64,000 nucleotides of DNA. Origin: Macrostomum hystrix. Taxonomy: Eukaryota; Platyhelminthes; Macrostomidae. Location of the stretch: contig CATNEN010000025.1 in the NCBI GenBank assembly GCA_950097015.1, forward strand, positions 186,001 through 250,000. The letters are read 5' to 3'. Positions within the stretch are counted from its first letter, which is position 1; each line of letters begins with the position of its first letter. This document shows positions 53,483 through 64,000 of the stretch, piece by piece. The position numbers were made by a program, and so were the translations under genes. The notes below the pieces were generated by a model. It was given only the letters and a program-made list of their open reading frames with translations. It did not search any database and had not been told where the DNA came from.

Positions 53483-53860
53483 GGTACCTCTAGCCCTGGC
53501 TGGAGGGAAAGGTGTCACCCTTTGACCTTAACAGGGTATGCAGCCAGTCCGCAGCGTTCGTGCACCTGTGCGTGATCAGGTACCTCTGGCTACGGCTCTG
53601 AGGGACAGGTGTCACCCTTTGACCTTAACAGGGTATGCGGCCAGTCCGCAGCGCTCGTGCACCTGTGCGTGATCAGGTACCTCTGGCTACGGCTCTGAGG
53701 GACAGGTGTCACCCTTTGATCTCAACAGGGTATGCGGCCAGTCCGCAGCGCTCGTGCACCTGTGCGTGATCAGGTACCTCTGGCTACGGCTCTGAGGGAC
53801 AGGTGTCACCCTTCGACCTCAACAGGGTACGCAGCCAGTCTGCGGGCCTGGCACTGCTTT
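53483..53860. repeat. 97 bp tandem repeat
   Basis: About four copies starting at GGTACCTCT: 53483, 53579, 53676 and 53773 (96, 97 and 97 bp apart), each containing GGACAGGTGTCACCCTT, GACCTTAACAGGGTATGC and GTGCACCTGTGCGTGATCAG. It ends at the beginning of the large transposase frame, where it could act as subterminal or promoter repeats. 53210-53480 upstream is GC-rich and unassigned. Confidence 0.9.
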
Positions 53861-55835
53861 AGGCAAGCTAATTGAAAATGATCATTCTGGTGTAGTTCAT
53901 GAAGACGGCCAAGCTACTAGTGGTCCCAGTGGGCTGGTCCCATTGCAGATTTCTGCTGGAACAGAGAAAAATCGAGCCCTAGCAGAGTCCAATACAGCTG
54001 ATTTGTTTTCTGCCACCATTTCTGAAAAACCTGAGGCTATTGGTTCCAATGCCGACCAGGAACTGTCCAGCTGGGAATGTGACATAAGCGATGGAACGAG
54101 CTACTATTCCCCATCGGACAGATCGTCAAGCGAAGGCCTGTCTGAAAACATTTTAAGCCAGGAAGCCCCAAGCTCTTCTCTCGCAGAGGAGCTGTCGGAG
54201 TTTTTTATTACTTATAATATTTCTCGAGAAGCTATGCAGAACCTATTAGATATTTTGGTTCGTCATGGCCAGGACGTTCCTAAAACAGTTTTCAAATTGA
54301 AACGGCATGTTGCTAAGTACTCCTCTGAAATTATTCCTATGGGTAGCGGCGAGTATGCATACTTAACTATTGAAAGTAATCTCGAGTTTTGTCTTTCTAA
54401 CGGCATTTTAAACTTTTTGCCTAACTCTAATGAGCTTTCTATCGATATCAAAGTTAATATTGATGGTCCGCCTTTATTTAAAAGTTCGTCGTCATCTTTG
54501 TGGCCAATTTTAATTTCGTTTGGCTATTTCCATTGCCCGTACCCCGTTGCCTTGTATTATGGCGTTGGGAAACCAAACGTTGCAGACCTTTTGCGCGATT
54601 TTGTCCTTGAGGTAATCGATTTGCGTTCTAATGGTATCAGCTTCGAAGGGTGTGTTGTAAAGATAAACAGAATTATGTTTATTTGCGATGCCCCTGTGGG
54701 GGCTTACATTCAGTGCATTCTTGGCCACACTTCTAAGAAGGGCTGTGGCTATTGTCGAGCCCAAGGCGAGTATTGTATTGATCGCGTTGTTTTTCCCACT
54801 AAACTTGGTGAACCTCGAACTGATGAGGCGTATCCGCAAAACAAAGAAGATAATCAGAATGGCTTATCGCCTTTGTTACCTATTGCTAATCTTTATTCTG
54901 ATTTTCCTGTGGATGACCAGCATAACGTCTGCCTTGGTGTTTTTATGCGTTTTTGCAATTTTGTGTGTTCCAGGACTAAAGGAATGAAGTTTCCGGGTCG
55001 AATTTCACAACAAAGTCTGAAGTGTCTTTCGGATGAAATTTCGACAGTGCGATTATTTACGCCCTCTGAGTTTCAACGGAGAATCCGACGTCTTGATACT
55101 GAGCTGGTGCACTACAAGGCTACCGAATTTCGCTCATTGTTATTGTATTTCGGCCCTGCTCTTTTTGGCAAATATTTGTCTGAGCGGTATTATCACCAGT
55201 TCCTTCTGTTGCACTTTGCTTATTATGTTTTTTCCTCCACAAACTATTCACAACTTTACCAGCAGGCGCACCGATGTCTAGAGATTTTTGTGCAAAATGT
55301 ACCAATTGTATTCGATCGGCGCTGCGTGTCCTACAACATGCACCTGCTTTTGCATTTGTACGAATTTGTGCAACGCTTTGGACCACTTTCTAACTTTTCA
55401 GCTTTTCCATTTGAGAATTTTCTAGGTTCTTTGAAACGTCGTGTTAAGTGTAATCGCGGAATTTTAATGCATGTGATTAATCAACTTGCATCGCTCCGAG
55501 AATTATCTGTCACCTATCGTAAAAATCATGCTTCAGCTTTTAAACTTTCAGCTTTTTCTCCGAACAATTGTGCGATGATTGGCCAGACTCCTGTAATAGT
55601 TGATTCTTGCCATTCTGATGGATCCGTTTCTGGATACGAGTTAGTTTTTCGGCAAGACTTGTACAGCTACCCGTATCCCTCCCGTTCGCTTGGGATAGGC
55701 TATTTTGCCAAATCTCGGCGCCGATTGTCTGGCGTGCCTAAAAATAAGGCGATTTGCATCACTGTAAATTCTGATTACATTGTTCTTCCACTAGTCGAAA
55801 GTTTCTTTAGTAATCCTCCCGTAATACTATCGTAA
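53848..55835 (+). CDS. Tnp2-like (EnSpm/CACTA-related) transposase, nearly intact
   Basis: The frame is open from about 53848 to TAA at 55833-55835, over 650 codons, with no early ATG, so an upstream exon or start is missing. The first 100 residues are acidic and Ser-rich. The core reads VNIDGPPLFKSSSSSLWPIL, CDAPVGAYIQCILGHTSKKG and CGYCRAQGEYC (a C-x2-C block). Further on are DFPVDDQHNVCLGVFMRF, YHQFLLLHFAYYVFSS and FGPLSNFSAFPFENFLGSLK. This order (DG-PLFKSS; DAPA; G-x-x-C-x-x-C; a D-x-x-H-x-x-x-L-G box; RxxPLxxxSxFxFE) matches animal Tnp2/DUF4218-like transposases. The Asp and His residues are intact. It may encode a functional enzyme, but the 5' end is unresolved. Confidence 0.75.
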
Positions 55836-56310
55836 TCCGTGTTGCCGGATTCCCTGTCCCAGTTCTTGCAGATGCGACCTGCTCTTCAAAGCGTGCCGAA
55901 TTCCCTTCATGCAAATTTCTAATTTCTTCATGCAGATATTTTCTTTTCGTTATTTTTGCTTTTGGCGTGTATATTGTGTATTATGTGAAGTGTTCGATTT
56001 CGACAATTTGCACTGTTTTCTTTTTGTATTCATATTTTTTACTTAAAATACATTCTTCTAATTCATCGCATTCGTAATTCAGAGATAATTATAACTTTTA
56101 GAATTGCAAAGCGAAGCTCTTAACTGATAATATTTTTCAAAGTACTTACTAATTTAATATGGCTCTACATTATTGCTCGACGCCAACACGGTCCAACAGA
56201 GTTAAGATAGCGAGTTCTTGTCAGCAGTAACGACCGTAACTGTCGGGTGGCATTTAAAATCTATTGCGTGGTCATGAGGTTTAATATTGACTACGGCAGG
56301 AAAACGAGCG
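55836..56310. other. 3' non-coding part of the transposon
   Basis: AT-rich, no ORF. Lies between the transposase stop and the GCGGATAGC-rich block, so it probably belongs to the same element. Confidence 0.4.
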
Positions 56311-56317
56311 ATTTTTT

Positions 56318-56510
56318 GGTGTTCCGCTCGCGGATAGCGGATAGCTAATTGACGCGAGGCTTGATATTGAGGATGGCGGAAATTGGGCGGATGATCGGCG
56401 GATTTTTGGCGTTTGCCGCTTGCGGATAGCTAGCGAATTGTGAGACAACCCACTGGCGGATAGCTAGAGATTTCCGCTAGCGGATCGCTAGCGTTTTTCC
56501 CAGTGGGAAG
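56318..56510. repeat. cluster of GCGGATAGCTAG motifs with CCCAGTGGG end
   Basis: GCGGATAGC or GCGGAT(C/A)GCTAG occurs at least six times, with inverse forms (CCGCTAGC), and the block closes with GTTTTTCCCAGTGGG near 56493-56507. Clustered short subterminal repeats and a terminal CACTGGGAAAA (read inward on the minus strand) are typical of CACTA-group ends. It lies 480 bp downstream of the transposase stop. Confidence 0.6.
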
Positions 56511-57159
56511 TAGCATGCGCGCCGCCCGCTAGCCGCCATGCATCTATTAAGCTGCGTAGCATCTGTGCCGCCATCGAGCCGCTTGCTTTTTGCACATATA
56601 CTGTACGATATACTGTAGCAATTGTTACTTGCCCTGTAAGCCCTTTGGGCTACATGTGGTACTGACATACATTTACATGTATGTATTACGTATATCCCTA
56701 ATCTTAGCATGACATTGTGATTTAGCAAAGGGCATATTGGATAGTTAGAAAGTAATGAACATAAACAATGTGATCACAATAGTTTTAGGTACGTGGATTG
56801 CATTAAATATTGACTGAACCATTTAAATTCAATATTTTGCGTGCCATACAGCATTCGAGGTACAATGGTGCTTTTTATTGAAACTGCATTGGAACAAAAA
56901 ATTATACAAACACTGCAGAAGGGAGTGTGATGGGAAGAGGTCAGCGTTACCTCAGTTACCTCAGCTGATTCATATATCAGCTAACAAAATGACAGTAAAT
57001 ATATACACATAACAGCACTAACCTACCTACTTTGAAGGTCACAATAAGTAGTGTCTTGCTCTTACGAGTAATTAATTTTGGAATGTAGAAATACTAATTA
57101 ATCAGGATTACAGTCAAAACCTTATGATTCGATTTTAAACCCTCTTCAAATTCAAAAGT
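56511..57159. other. AT-rich DNA
   Basis: No gene or repeat recognised. Confidence 0.5.
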
Positions 57160-57277
57160 TTAGACACTGATTGTTGTGACCTTCACATTGAGAACGATCG
57201 TGGTCGGCAAATACTCCACCACGGAACGCGACAGTTTGATGAATATTAGAACAAAAAAGGCCAATTCAATGGTAAAA

Positions 57278-57718
57278 TCAAAGCGGAAAAATGACATACT
57301 CTGTCTCCTTAGGAAATGCGATTGCCTTTCCCTGCGGAACACCCGTAATTCTGGACCGCGAAAGTGCGTACACACCGATATTAAGGAGACGATAGCTGTA
57401 AGGATAATCACACAAGTCGCGTTGAAATACAAGAGATGTTCCAGTAACAGTCCCATTATCATAAATGGAGTCAATAAAAATGTAGGTGCCATTCACAATA
57501 GCACAGTTGTCAGGTGAAGAAGTCTTATAGGAAAACTTGGTACATTCGGGCTTATCCGCATCCAATTCTCTCAGTGCCACAGCTTGCCTACTGACATGAC
57601 TAAAAATTCCTCGAACTTGCCTGATACGTCGCTTCAGTCTTCCTAAGTAATTCTCAAAACAAAAAGTCGAAAACTTGTCCAGGGGGCCGTAACGCCTGAC
57701 ATAATCAAAAATATGCAA
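57278..57718 (-). pseudogene. C-terminal fragment of a second Tnp2-like transposase
   Basis: 146 codons reading IFDYVRRYGPLDKFSTFCFE, NYLGRLKRRIRQVRGI, ELDADKPECTKFS, DNCAIVNGTYIFIDSI and SRITGVPQGKAIAFP. It aligns by eye block for block with the C-terminus of the ORF at 53848-55835 (FVQRFGPLSNFSAFPFENFL; NNCAMIGQTPVIVDSC; SGVPKNKAICI). The rest is missing. It is a different family member, on the opposite strand. Confidence 0.75.
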
Positions 57719-58037
57719 TCTTTAAATTGTAGCATTACTTGTGGGGATGGTGGTACCATGCTGAAAAATAGACGTAAGGTCAAGATATAACAAAATAAAC
57801 AAGAAAAAACATTATTAAAGAACATTTAATAAAGATCATATACATACTTGTAGGCCCTAAAAATTCATAAATTGTAGTCCACTTATAGTCAATTTATTAA
57901 CTAAAGTGAAATAAGCTATAATTGCCTATGATAAAAACCTAATTTATATAATTTAATTTGGCAATTTTGTACATTTTTCCAAAAATTTCAATTTTAATCT
58001 TCTTTTTTACATACATTCATTCATTAGCCATATTTAT
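57719..58037. other. AT-rich DNA
   Basis: Nothing recognised between the transposase fragment and the solo LTR. Confidence 0.5.
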
Positions 58038-58777
58038 TGTTGTGCCGTGGTGTACTTTCACTGCTTAGCGATCTCAGGCTTGCAGTTGATTGGCGCACTG
58101 GGCACTGTACTTTCCCTCCTCGGCTGTTTATGCTCCACTCACCCCAGTCTGTCGGGGCTCGCTGGCTTGGCTAGCTGCCCCACCCCTCTCAACGCGTCCC
58201 CCCAGCCTGTTATCGCCCCACCCTCCCGCTTGCGTGACTACCTTTAAAACCCCAAGTGTTACCATGCTCGCGCAGCTGCTGATTGGTCCGGGCCGCCTCT
58301 CTCGCGCGCCGGCCAATCAGCAGCCTTCTCGCTGTTATCTTCTAAACTGGTTGTGTGGGTGGCCGGGTGGGCCCGGGGTAGCGATACCCGCGGCTTAGCC
58401 CAGCCAGCCTAAAATATATATTGGAGTGGCGCCGGTGAGGGGCTCCTTCGACCGTTTGCTCAAACCTAACCCTCCAACTGAATCTAAGACTAATTAAGAT
58501 TGTACCTTAAGGTAGTACCGACCGAGTCCCCCATCGGCGACCACCGCACAGTTAAAGTTGCAGTCTAAGAAACTGTTAAGTGAGTAACTTTGGTCTTTTT
58601 GTCACTCATTTGCGGGTCTGGCTGGGACTGAACTGCGCCATAGGGACGGACTGATCAAGTCTCCTGACGCGACCCCACGCTCGGATTCCGAAGTCAGTCC
58701 GACCAGCGGGCTGACGCCACCCTCGTGCTCGCTAACTGGAAGACAGGATCAGAAGGAGATCCGGCTTTGTCACAACA
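58038..58777 (+). mobile_element. 740 bp solo LTR with 4 bp target duplication
   Basis: Begins TGTTGTGCCG and ends TTTGTCACAACA: a 7 bp terminal inverted repeat TGTTGTG/CACAACA. TTAT flanks it on both sides (58034-58037 and 58778-58781), a plausible 4 bp target-site duplication. Inside are two facing CCAAT boxes (GATTGG and CCAATC, 58264-58320) and a TATA-like AAAATATATATTGG near 58411. The block is clearly GC-richer than the surroundings. A 4 bp duplication suits Gypsy-type LTR elements. No internal region is present. Confidence 0.72.
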
Positions 58778-58785
58778 TTATATAT

Positions 58786-61585
58786 AAATATCTATTAAAA
58801 GAAATAATGAATATAAATGACAAGATATTTCAATTCCCTTTTTCAATGACATACTTTAGTCATTTATCCAATAATTTGCGAAATAATATATGGTTGTGGA
58901 AGCAATTAGGCCCTAACAATAAAATAAACCTTTAAAAAACTTCATAGACCAATGATTGATCGATGACATTGTGAGTTTGTAAAATCTAATATGCAATCTA
59001 ATAATAAAATAAAATCTAAAATCTAAATCTAATAATACCATTGCTATCACTATCCTACACTCCCTAAACAAAAGTATTCAGGCCGTGCCCTTGATTGCCC
59101 ACTATCTTGTTTAATATTTGACTCTCAATGCTTATCCAATAACCTCATGAAAGCTTTACTACTTGCAAGTACAAGCTGATGTTGTAGTTTAAGGTTTGTA
59201 TAATCATAACTATTCACACATAGTAGACACAGAGAGGTAGAATAGATCAGATAGAGTTTTAAATTTTATCAGTCAGAGATTATGTAATATAGTACATTTA
59301 ATGAGCTGCATAGCACATAGCAGGGTTAGTAGCATTGAAAGTCAGTTGCTTGACTGTGGAGTGTGGAGCATGGGATTGGAGATCGAATCTCCTACTCCTA
59401 TCTATGATTGGAATTGTAATGCAGCTTAAAAAGCTGGATGTTATAATTCATATGCTAGTCTTAGTCTTAGTGTCTCAGTGTCCAACTGACCAACAATTTG
59501 CCACTGCCAGCTAACTAACGGCAATGTTCTGGTTCCGTTCGTTAACATTGCCGCAATAACTTATAAATGGCAGCAATATCAATGAAACTAAATAAAAACT
59601 GCAACGCGACAGTTACAGTAAAATCTATGACTCAGTCTTAAAGAGCCTAAAGCATGCCTGTTATATCTCTCTTGATTATGTATCTAACTGTTGTCGTCGC
59701 AACTCGCAGGCTCGCGCAGCATCGAAATGTCTGCTGGCAGCGTTTTTCGGTTCAAAAAATTGAGTCTATAAACGAGTAACTCTCCAGCAGCGAAGAATTT
59801 AATCTTGAAATACATAATAAGTGGCTCCGAAAAGAGACTAAAACTTTTATTATTCACCTTCACTATTTGCCGGCGCCAACTTTGTTTACCTCGTCACTGT
59901 CGGCAAAGATGCTACGTATTGCGCAAAGCCCGCCAAATGTGCGACGCGTAGCAGAAATGCCGAAAACTTATGAAAAAAATTATCTGTTATTTTTTTATTT
60001 TTTACAGCTTATGGTAATGTAAGACGTCGGAAATATGTTTCTAAATCGCACAGAACCAAAAAACGACAACATATGCACAGTAGCTTGTGAGCCGAAAAGT
60101 TTGCTACGATCGCGGGTGGGCCGCCAGCGAGCCGCCTGCGCCTTTCCCAGCGGGGAGCTAGTAGTACGCTTCAGCAAAGTGCGGAAAAGTATATTACGAG
60201 TTTTTGCGAGTTCAACACGTAACAAACTCGCAGTCCTATCGGTCATGTTTTAATGTGTTTTTCACGAGTCTCAGTTACCATTTTTTCACGTGAAAAACTC
60301 GTGATATCTCGTGATTTTGTCAAGCGGGCTGGCTTGAATCATTACAAGAATTTGACTTCAAAATTATCCACCGACCAGGTAGAATGCATATGAATGCTGA
60401 CGCTCCACCCGAATTGCGAAGAAATATATCACAATTGCAATTTTATTGTCGGAAATGACAACAAACATAAGATATAAGATATAGTATATATACATGCACA
60501 CTATAGCCTGTTTAAGTACGGCGCGTGTATTCTCAAGCATTAAAGTATTAAATTTGCCTGACTCTATCATTTTTTTAATGCATTCATGCTTCTTTTTATC
60601 AAGGTTTTTAGTTCAGGTGACATTAAATTAGAAAATATAATAATTTCGTGCTGCTCTTTTAATCATTGTATTTTCTCGTTGTCTATGCAATGTTGCCATA
60701 CCTAAACTTTCTCTTCATAGCAATAATGCTATAATTCTATTAACAGAGCAGTATTATAGCAGTAGTCCATATATGAAACTAATTTATCAGCCACTTCATT
60801 ATTCAATTTGACAAAAAAATCTAATTTGATTTACATGTATTGTCATTAAATAAGCGATTTCACTCAAAGCAATGCGATATATTTAATTCAAGTAATGCTA
60901 TGTATTTAGTTTAGCAATAGTAAGCTTCTTGCATAAAGAGTTAAATTTTATATTTATTTATCCGAGTGATGATTCCCAAATTATTTAAAATGCATTTCGC
61001 GTCCTTTTGGGCTTAATTGAAGTCCTCGTAGTCCATGGACTATATGGAGCTTGCTGACTTATCGTCCATTGTTTCTGTGCTGCAATCGAACTTTTGCAAA
61101 AAAAATTAATATTTTTCTGAATTCGCTAAAAAGTAGTTTAGCTACAATTCAGATATTTTTTAGTCTTTAATTATTCATTATTAGCACCGTCCTGCATTAG
61201 CTAATTTAGAATGGAAGCAATAATCCATGGCGTTGTGTTGTGTCTGCTGTGTGGTGGTGGCTATAACAGGGAAACAGGCCAAGTAATCGATCTATATTAA
61301 CTTATGTGACATTTTATGTGTCATTATGAATAATCACTCTTAAGAATTAACAATGATTCAAATATTACTGGGGTTTCACTTTAACTTAGACTAGGCCTAA
61401 GTATTTGGAAAGGGGCAAAGAAGGGAAGAAAAAGAAATGATTTCAGTTTATTGGCCCAATTTAACCAACGCTATAAGTATAAACATTGTTAGGCCAACAA
61501 TGTTACATTTACACCAATAACACATTAAGTTAAGTAACTTATCCAAGGGGAATGATTATGATCAAGGATAGGCCTATGCCAATAG
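58786..61585. other. long AT-rich gene-poor stretch
   Basis: No gene supported. Small points: a tRNA-like B-box sequence (GGAGATCGAATCTCC) near 59381 that could be a SINE remnant, a 10 bp-arm hairpin (CGGCAATGTT/AACATTGCCG, 59519-59553), and a slightly GC-rich patch at 60100-60240 with a 72-codon ORF without a domain. Confidence 0.5.
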
Positions 61586-62203
61586 TTTTGTGCTGTTCGT
61601 CTTGTGTTGCTCGGTATCTGTTGAACAGTGTTGTCGCGTGATATCTATTGCTTCGTGTAGAGTATTCATTATCGAATATTGTATTTTTACTGCTAGTAGT
61701 ATGTTCGCGATATGAAGCTATGTATTGAAGTCATTGTGAGCCCATATGTACGTCATTTATTGTTTTTTCTCAATGAGGACATTGACTTTTGTCGAGTAGG
61801 ATGATGTAATGAAATGCATAATCTATTTGAAATTGTTATTAATGTCAAAATAGTTATTGCGTACTGTTATTACAACTAAATTATGCTAAATCGTCTCATA
61901 TAACCGGTATTTTCGTACAGATGTTTTGTAATAATTTTGTATTTAGAATTTGTTTAAACTACGCTTGACAAGTTAAATATAAAGTGACACCAGTTGCAAC
62001 CGGTTTTCTGACACACGCACGCGCATCGGGACTAGCCACTAAGTTTAGATAATTAGATTGGAACGTTAGATTTGAATTTGTATAACTACTTTAACTAATT
62101 TTGCTCAAGATTTTAAGCGCGTGTGTCAGCAAAGCGGCAATTCTAATTAGCATAACAGAGAAGTATGTCCTATCACTAATTATATTACTAATTATATTAT
62201 ATC
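61586..62203 (+). repeat. dispersed repeat, copy 2
   Basis: Same orientation as copy 1 at 36275-36935 with blocks such as TTGAACAGTGTTGTCGCGTG, GAGTATTCATTATCGAAT and AACTAAATTATGCTAAAT. It ends shortly after CAGCAAAGCGGC. The right flank differs from copy 1, so either the element ends here or the coding parts have diverged beyond recognition. Confidence 0.85.
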
Positions 62204-63887
62204 CCGTAACGCAATTAGACGTTGCCGTCAGGTCGAAAATACGTCTCTTGGAGACGAAAAATATTAGCCATAAAAAGGAAAATACAAATACACAGACGAG
62301 TGTCATCGTAAAATGTAGCTATAAATAGGGAAAATTAAACTTTCTGCTGTTGTAGAACACCACAAAATATGTTTTAAAAAAGATTATACGGATAAAATAC
62401 GTATCGTTTCGTATATGTGGGATGAAATAACACGAACAGGAACTTCATTTAGAAATAGAAAACTTTGGACTGATATTGATTTTTTAATACTTTTTTTGTT
62501 GCTTAAAAATATCTAATGCTATTATTTTGACGTTTATACAGCAGAACATAGTAAAATTGTTTAAACTGGTGAGTTTTAAATTAAAATTTGTCCTGTTTGC
62601 TGGGTTCGCGAGTGTTCTCTACTCAATAACAGAACAAGACAGACAGTCAAACGTCGGTCATGGCATTGAGTGCGTTACTTCATCCTATATAAAAAATGTG
62701 TCTATATAATTTCAAATTCAGTCACAACCAATGTTTTTTGAATTAAAATTCTCTTGAAGACGAAGTTAGCATAAGTTATGCTGCATAACTTATAGAACGA
62801 TATAAGTTTAGTTAAATAATAAATGGACAAAACTTATTCACTATATTTTATGAAAATCTGAAACTTCAGTACTATAAAAAGTACGCTTAGGCCTAACTTC
62901 CTTAGGTTTTGCTGAAATCATTGTTTTTGTGCTATTAATGATTTTTATTTTTGATTTTAATTTCCACATCTATTTTGCTTTAGCTCAAATTTTTTAATAG
63001 TAGGCCTAGCTAGCTAGTTTAATGAAGGAATCATAATATTAATATATGTTATATCAATGGCTAACTAGGCCTATGGTTATGCAGTATATGTTCATAAGTT
63101 GATACATGCTCTAAAAATTCAAATATTTAATTGCTAGCCCCCCTATTTAGTAATAATAATTTTTGTCTTGGTAAGTCATATAGTAAAATAATTGGCATTC
63201 TCTTTTCATTTGTTAAATTATTTTGACATTTAAATTTGAATCTATAATGTATTTTATTATAAGGAATATATATCCTTGCAAATAGAAGGACCACTTATAG
63301 CCTAACAGACTATGGTAAACATAGCTTTAGTCTTTGTATGAAGTAAGAAATGAGAATGTCATAGTGTTGCTCAGAAAGTTGTATATGGTCACAGTTTAGT
63401 CAGCTAAGCCAAATACGTGATATTTAGAAAAAGTGTGGTCTATGGTAAAATAAAGAAATACAGCTAATGCAGCAGTCTCATAATTACTTTTAAGCTATTA
63501 GTGCATTTCTACTGACTAAGAAATACTTTGTTGGTTTGTTGAATTTGTTATAAATGACTGTATATTGAAATTTGTATGTCAAAGTAATTAAACAAATAAA
63601 AAAGAAGAATGCCTAATTACTAAAATGCTTAAAAATTATGAATTTTTGTATTTGTTTGCAAATATCAATACTTTAAAAAAATTGTTATGTTATATGTTAT
63701 TATAACAGCAATGTTTGATCATTTTTACTTGAATTGTCTATCTAGGTAGTGACTAGATGTCAATTATTTCAAGAGAAAGGTTATGACTAAAATAAAAAAT
63801 ATAAGTATATAAAGTAATAATTATTATTCATATTTTAATATATTTTAAAAGTAATTGTTTGTTATTTTTTCCGTTTTTTATAGCCAT
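62204..63887. other. AT-rich DNA after the dispersed repeat
   Basis: No certain gene. At about 62360-62500 a short frame reads FKKDYTDKIRIVSYMWDEI and FRNRKLWTDIDF, protein-like in composition; it may be the remains of the ORF that followed the repeat. Confidence 0.4.
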
Positions 63888-64000
63888 ATGGCTAATTTAA
63901 AGAAGTCTCAAAATGCTAAAAATCTTATGAGACTTTCTTCTGTGCTTGTTAGCTCAAGTGACTCGGAAGATACTTTTGAGTTCCCAAATGGCACTAATAT
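63888..64000 (+). CDS. possible start of an ORF running off the window
   Basis: ATG at 63888 after an acceptor-like run (TTTTTTATAG) opens MANLKKSQNAKNLMRLSSVL and a Ser/Asp-rich stretch (SSSDSEDTFEF). It is still open at the window end. A Ser/Asp-rich N-terminus resembles those of the transposase ORFs here; too short to name. Confidence 0.35.
   Translation, partial: MANLKKSQNAKNLMRLSSVLVSSSDSEDTFEFPNGTN

Noticed and set aside
58425-58445. TGGCGCC read as a retroviral-type primer-binding site
   Set aside because: It lies inside the solo LTR defined by its inverted ends and target duplication, not directly after an LTR.
59995-60253. Overlapping ORFs of 83 and 72 codons on opposite strands
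   Set aside because: No domain, no splice or expression signals; the patch is only slightly GC-rich.

Overview
The window is animal nuclear DNA, most likely from an invertebrate and possibly a flatworm-like lophotrochozoan. It carries two innexin gap-junction genes and a DEG/ENaC channel, both metazoan families. The genes have spliceosomal introns with GT-AG (once GC-AG) borders. The DNA is AT-rich between genes and full of minisatellites and decayed transposons. The species cannot be fixed from the sequence alone.

Layout. Positions 1-16.5 kb hold two innexin genes set head to head: an intronless gene on the minus strand (1201-2391) and a two-exon gene on the plus strand (10717-15349). Both sit among tandem arrays (21, 11, about 20, 36, 24, 21, 31 and 18 bp units); three arrays lie inside the single 3.3 kb innexin intron. 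Positions 17.2-20.1 kb hold an Ariadne-type RBR ubiquitin ligase gene (minus), followed by a non-LTR retrotransposon tail and a 27 bp array. Positions 22.8-25.2 kb hold an unrecognised two-exon gene and a MALSU1/RsfS-like mitoribosome assembly gene, both minus. Positions 27.4-29.2 kb hold a complete DEG/ENaC channel gene (plus) with an 88 bp GC-AG intron.

From about 29.4 kb to the end, the window is a transposon graveyard. It contains a DDE transposase fragment, a 5'-truncated non-LTR element with RT and RNase H, and LTR-like segments. It also has a C2H2 zinc-finger ORF next to a dispersed repeat, a 435 bp MITE with a perfect 9 bp target duplication, and a BEL/Pao integrase tail. A THAP-domain exon set is followed by a tyrosine-recombinase (Ngaro/DIRS-type) retrotransposon lying in what looks like an intron of a decayed transposase gene. 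Further right are a long, nearly intact transposase ORF of the Tnp2-like (EnSpm/CACTA-related) kind, an inverted fragment of a relative, two solo LTRs, and AT-rich DNA without recognisable genes.

The cellular genes do not form a pathway. The only functional link is between the two innexins, which could co-assemble in gap junctions. Nothing here is clearly a new biological system. The most unusual items are the mirror-order terminal repeats of the tyrosine-recombinase element, the array-packed innexin intron, the 322 bp higher-order satellite and the inverted element ends that bracket 4.2 kb at 38.2-42.4 kb. Functional names rest on motif recognition by eye; no database search was run.
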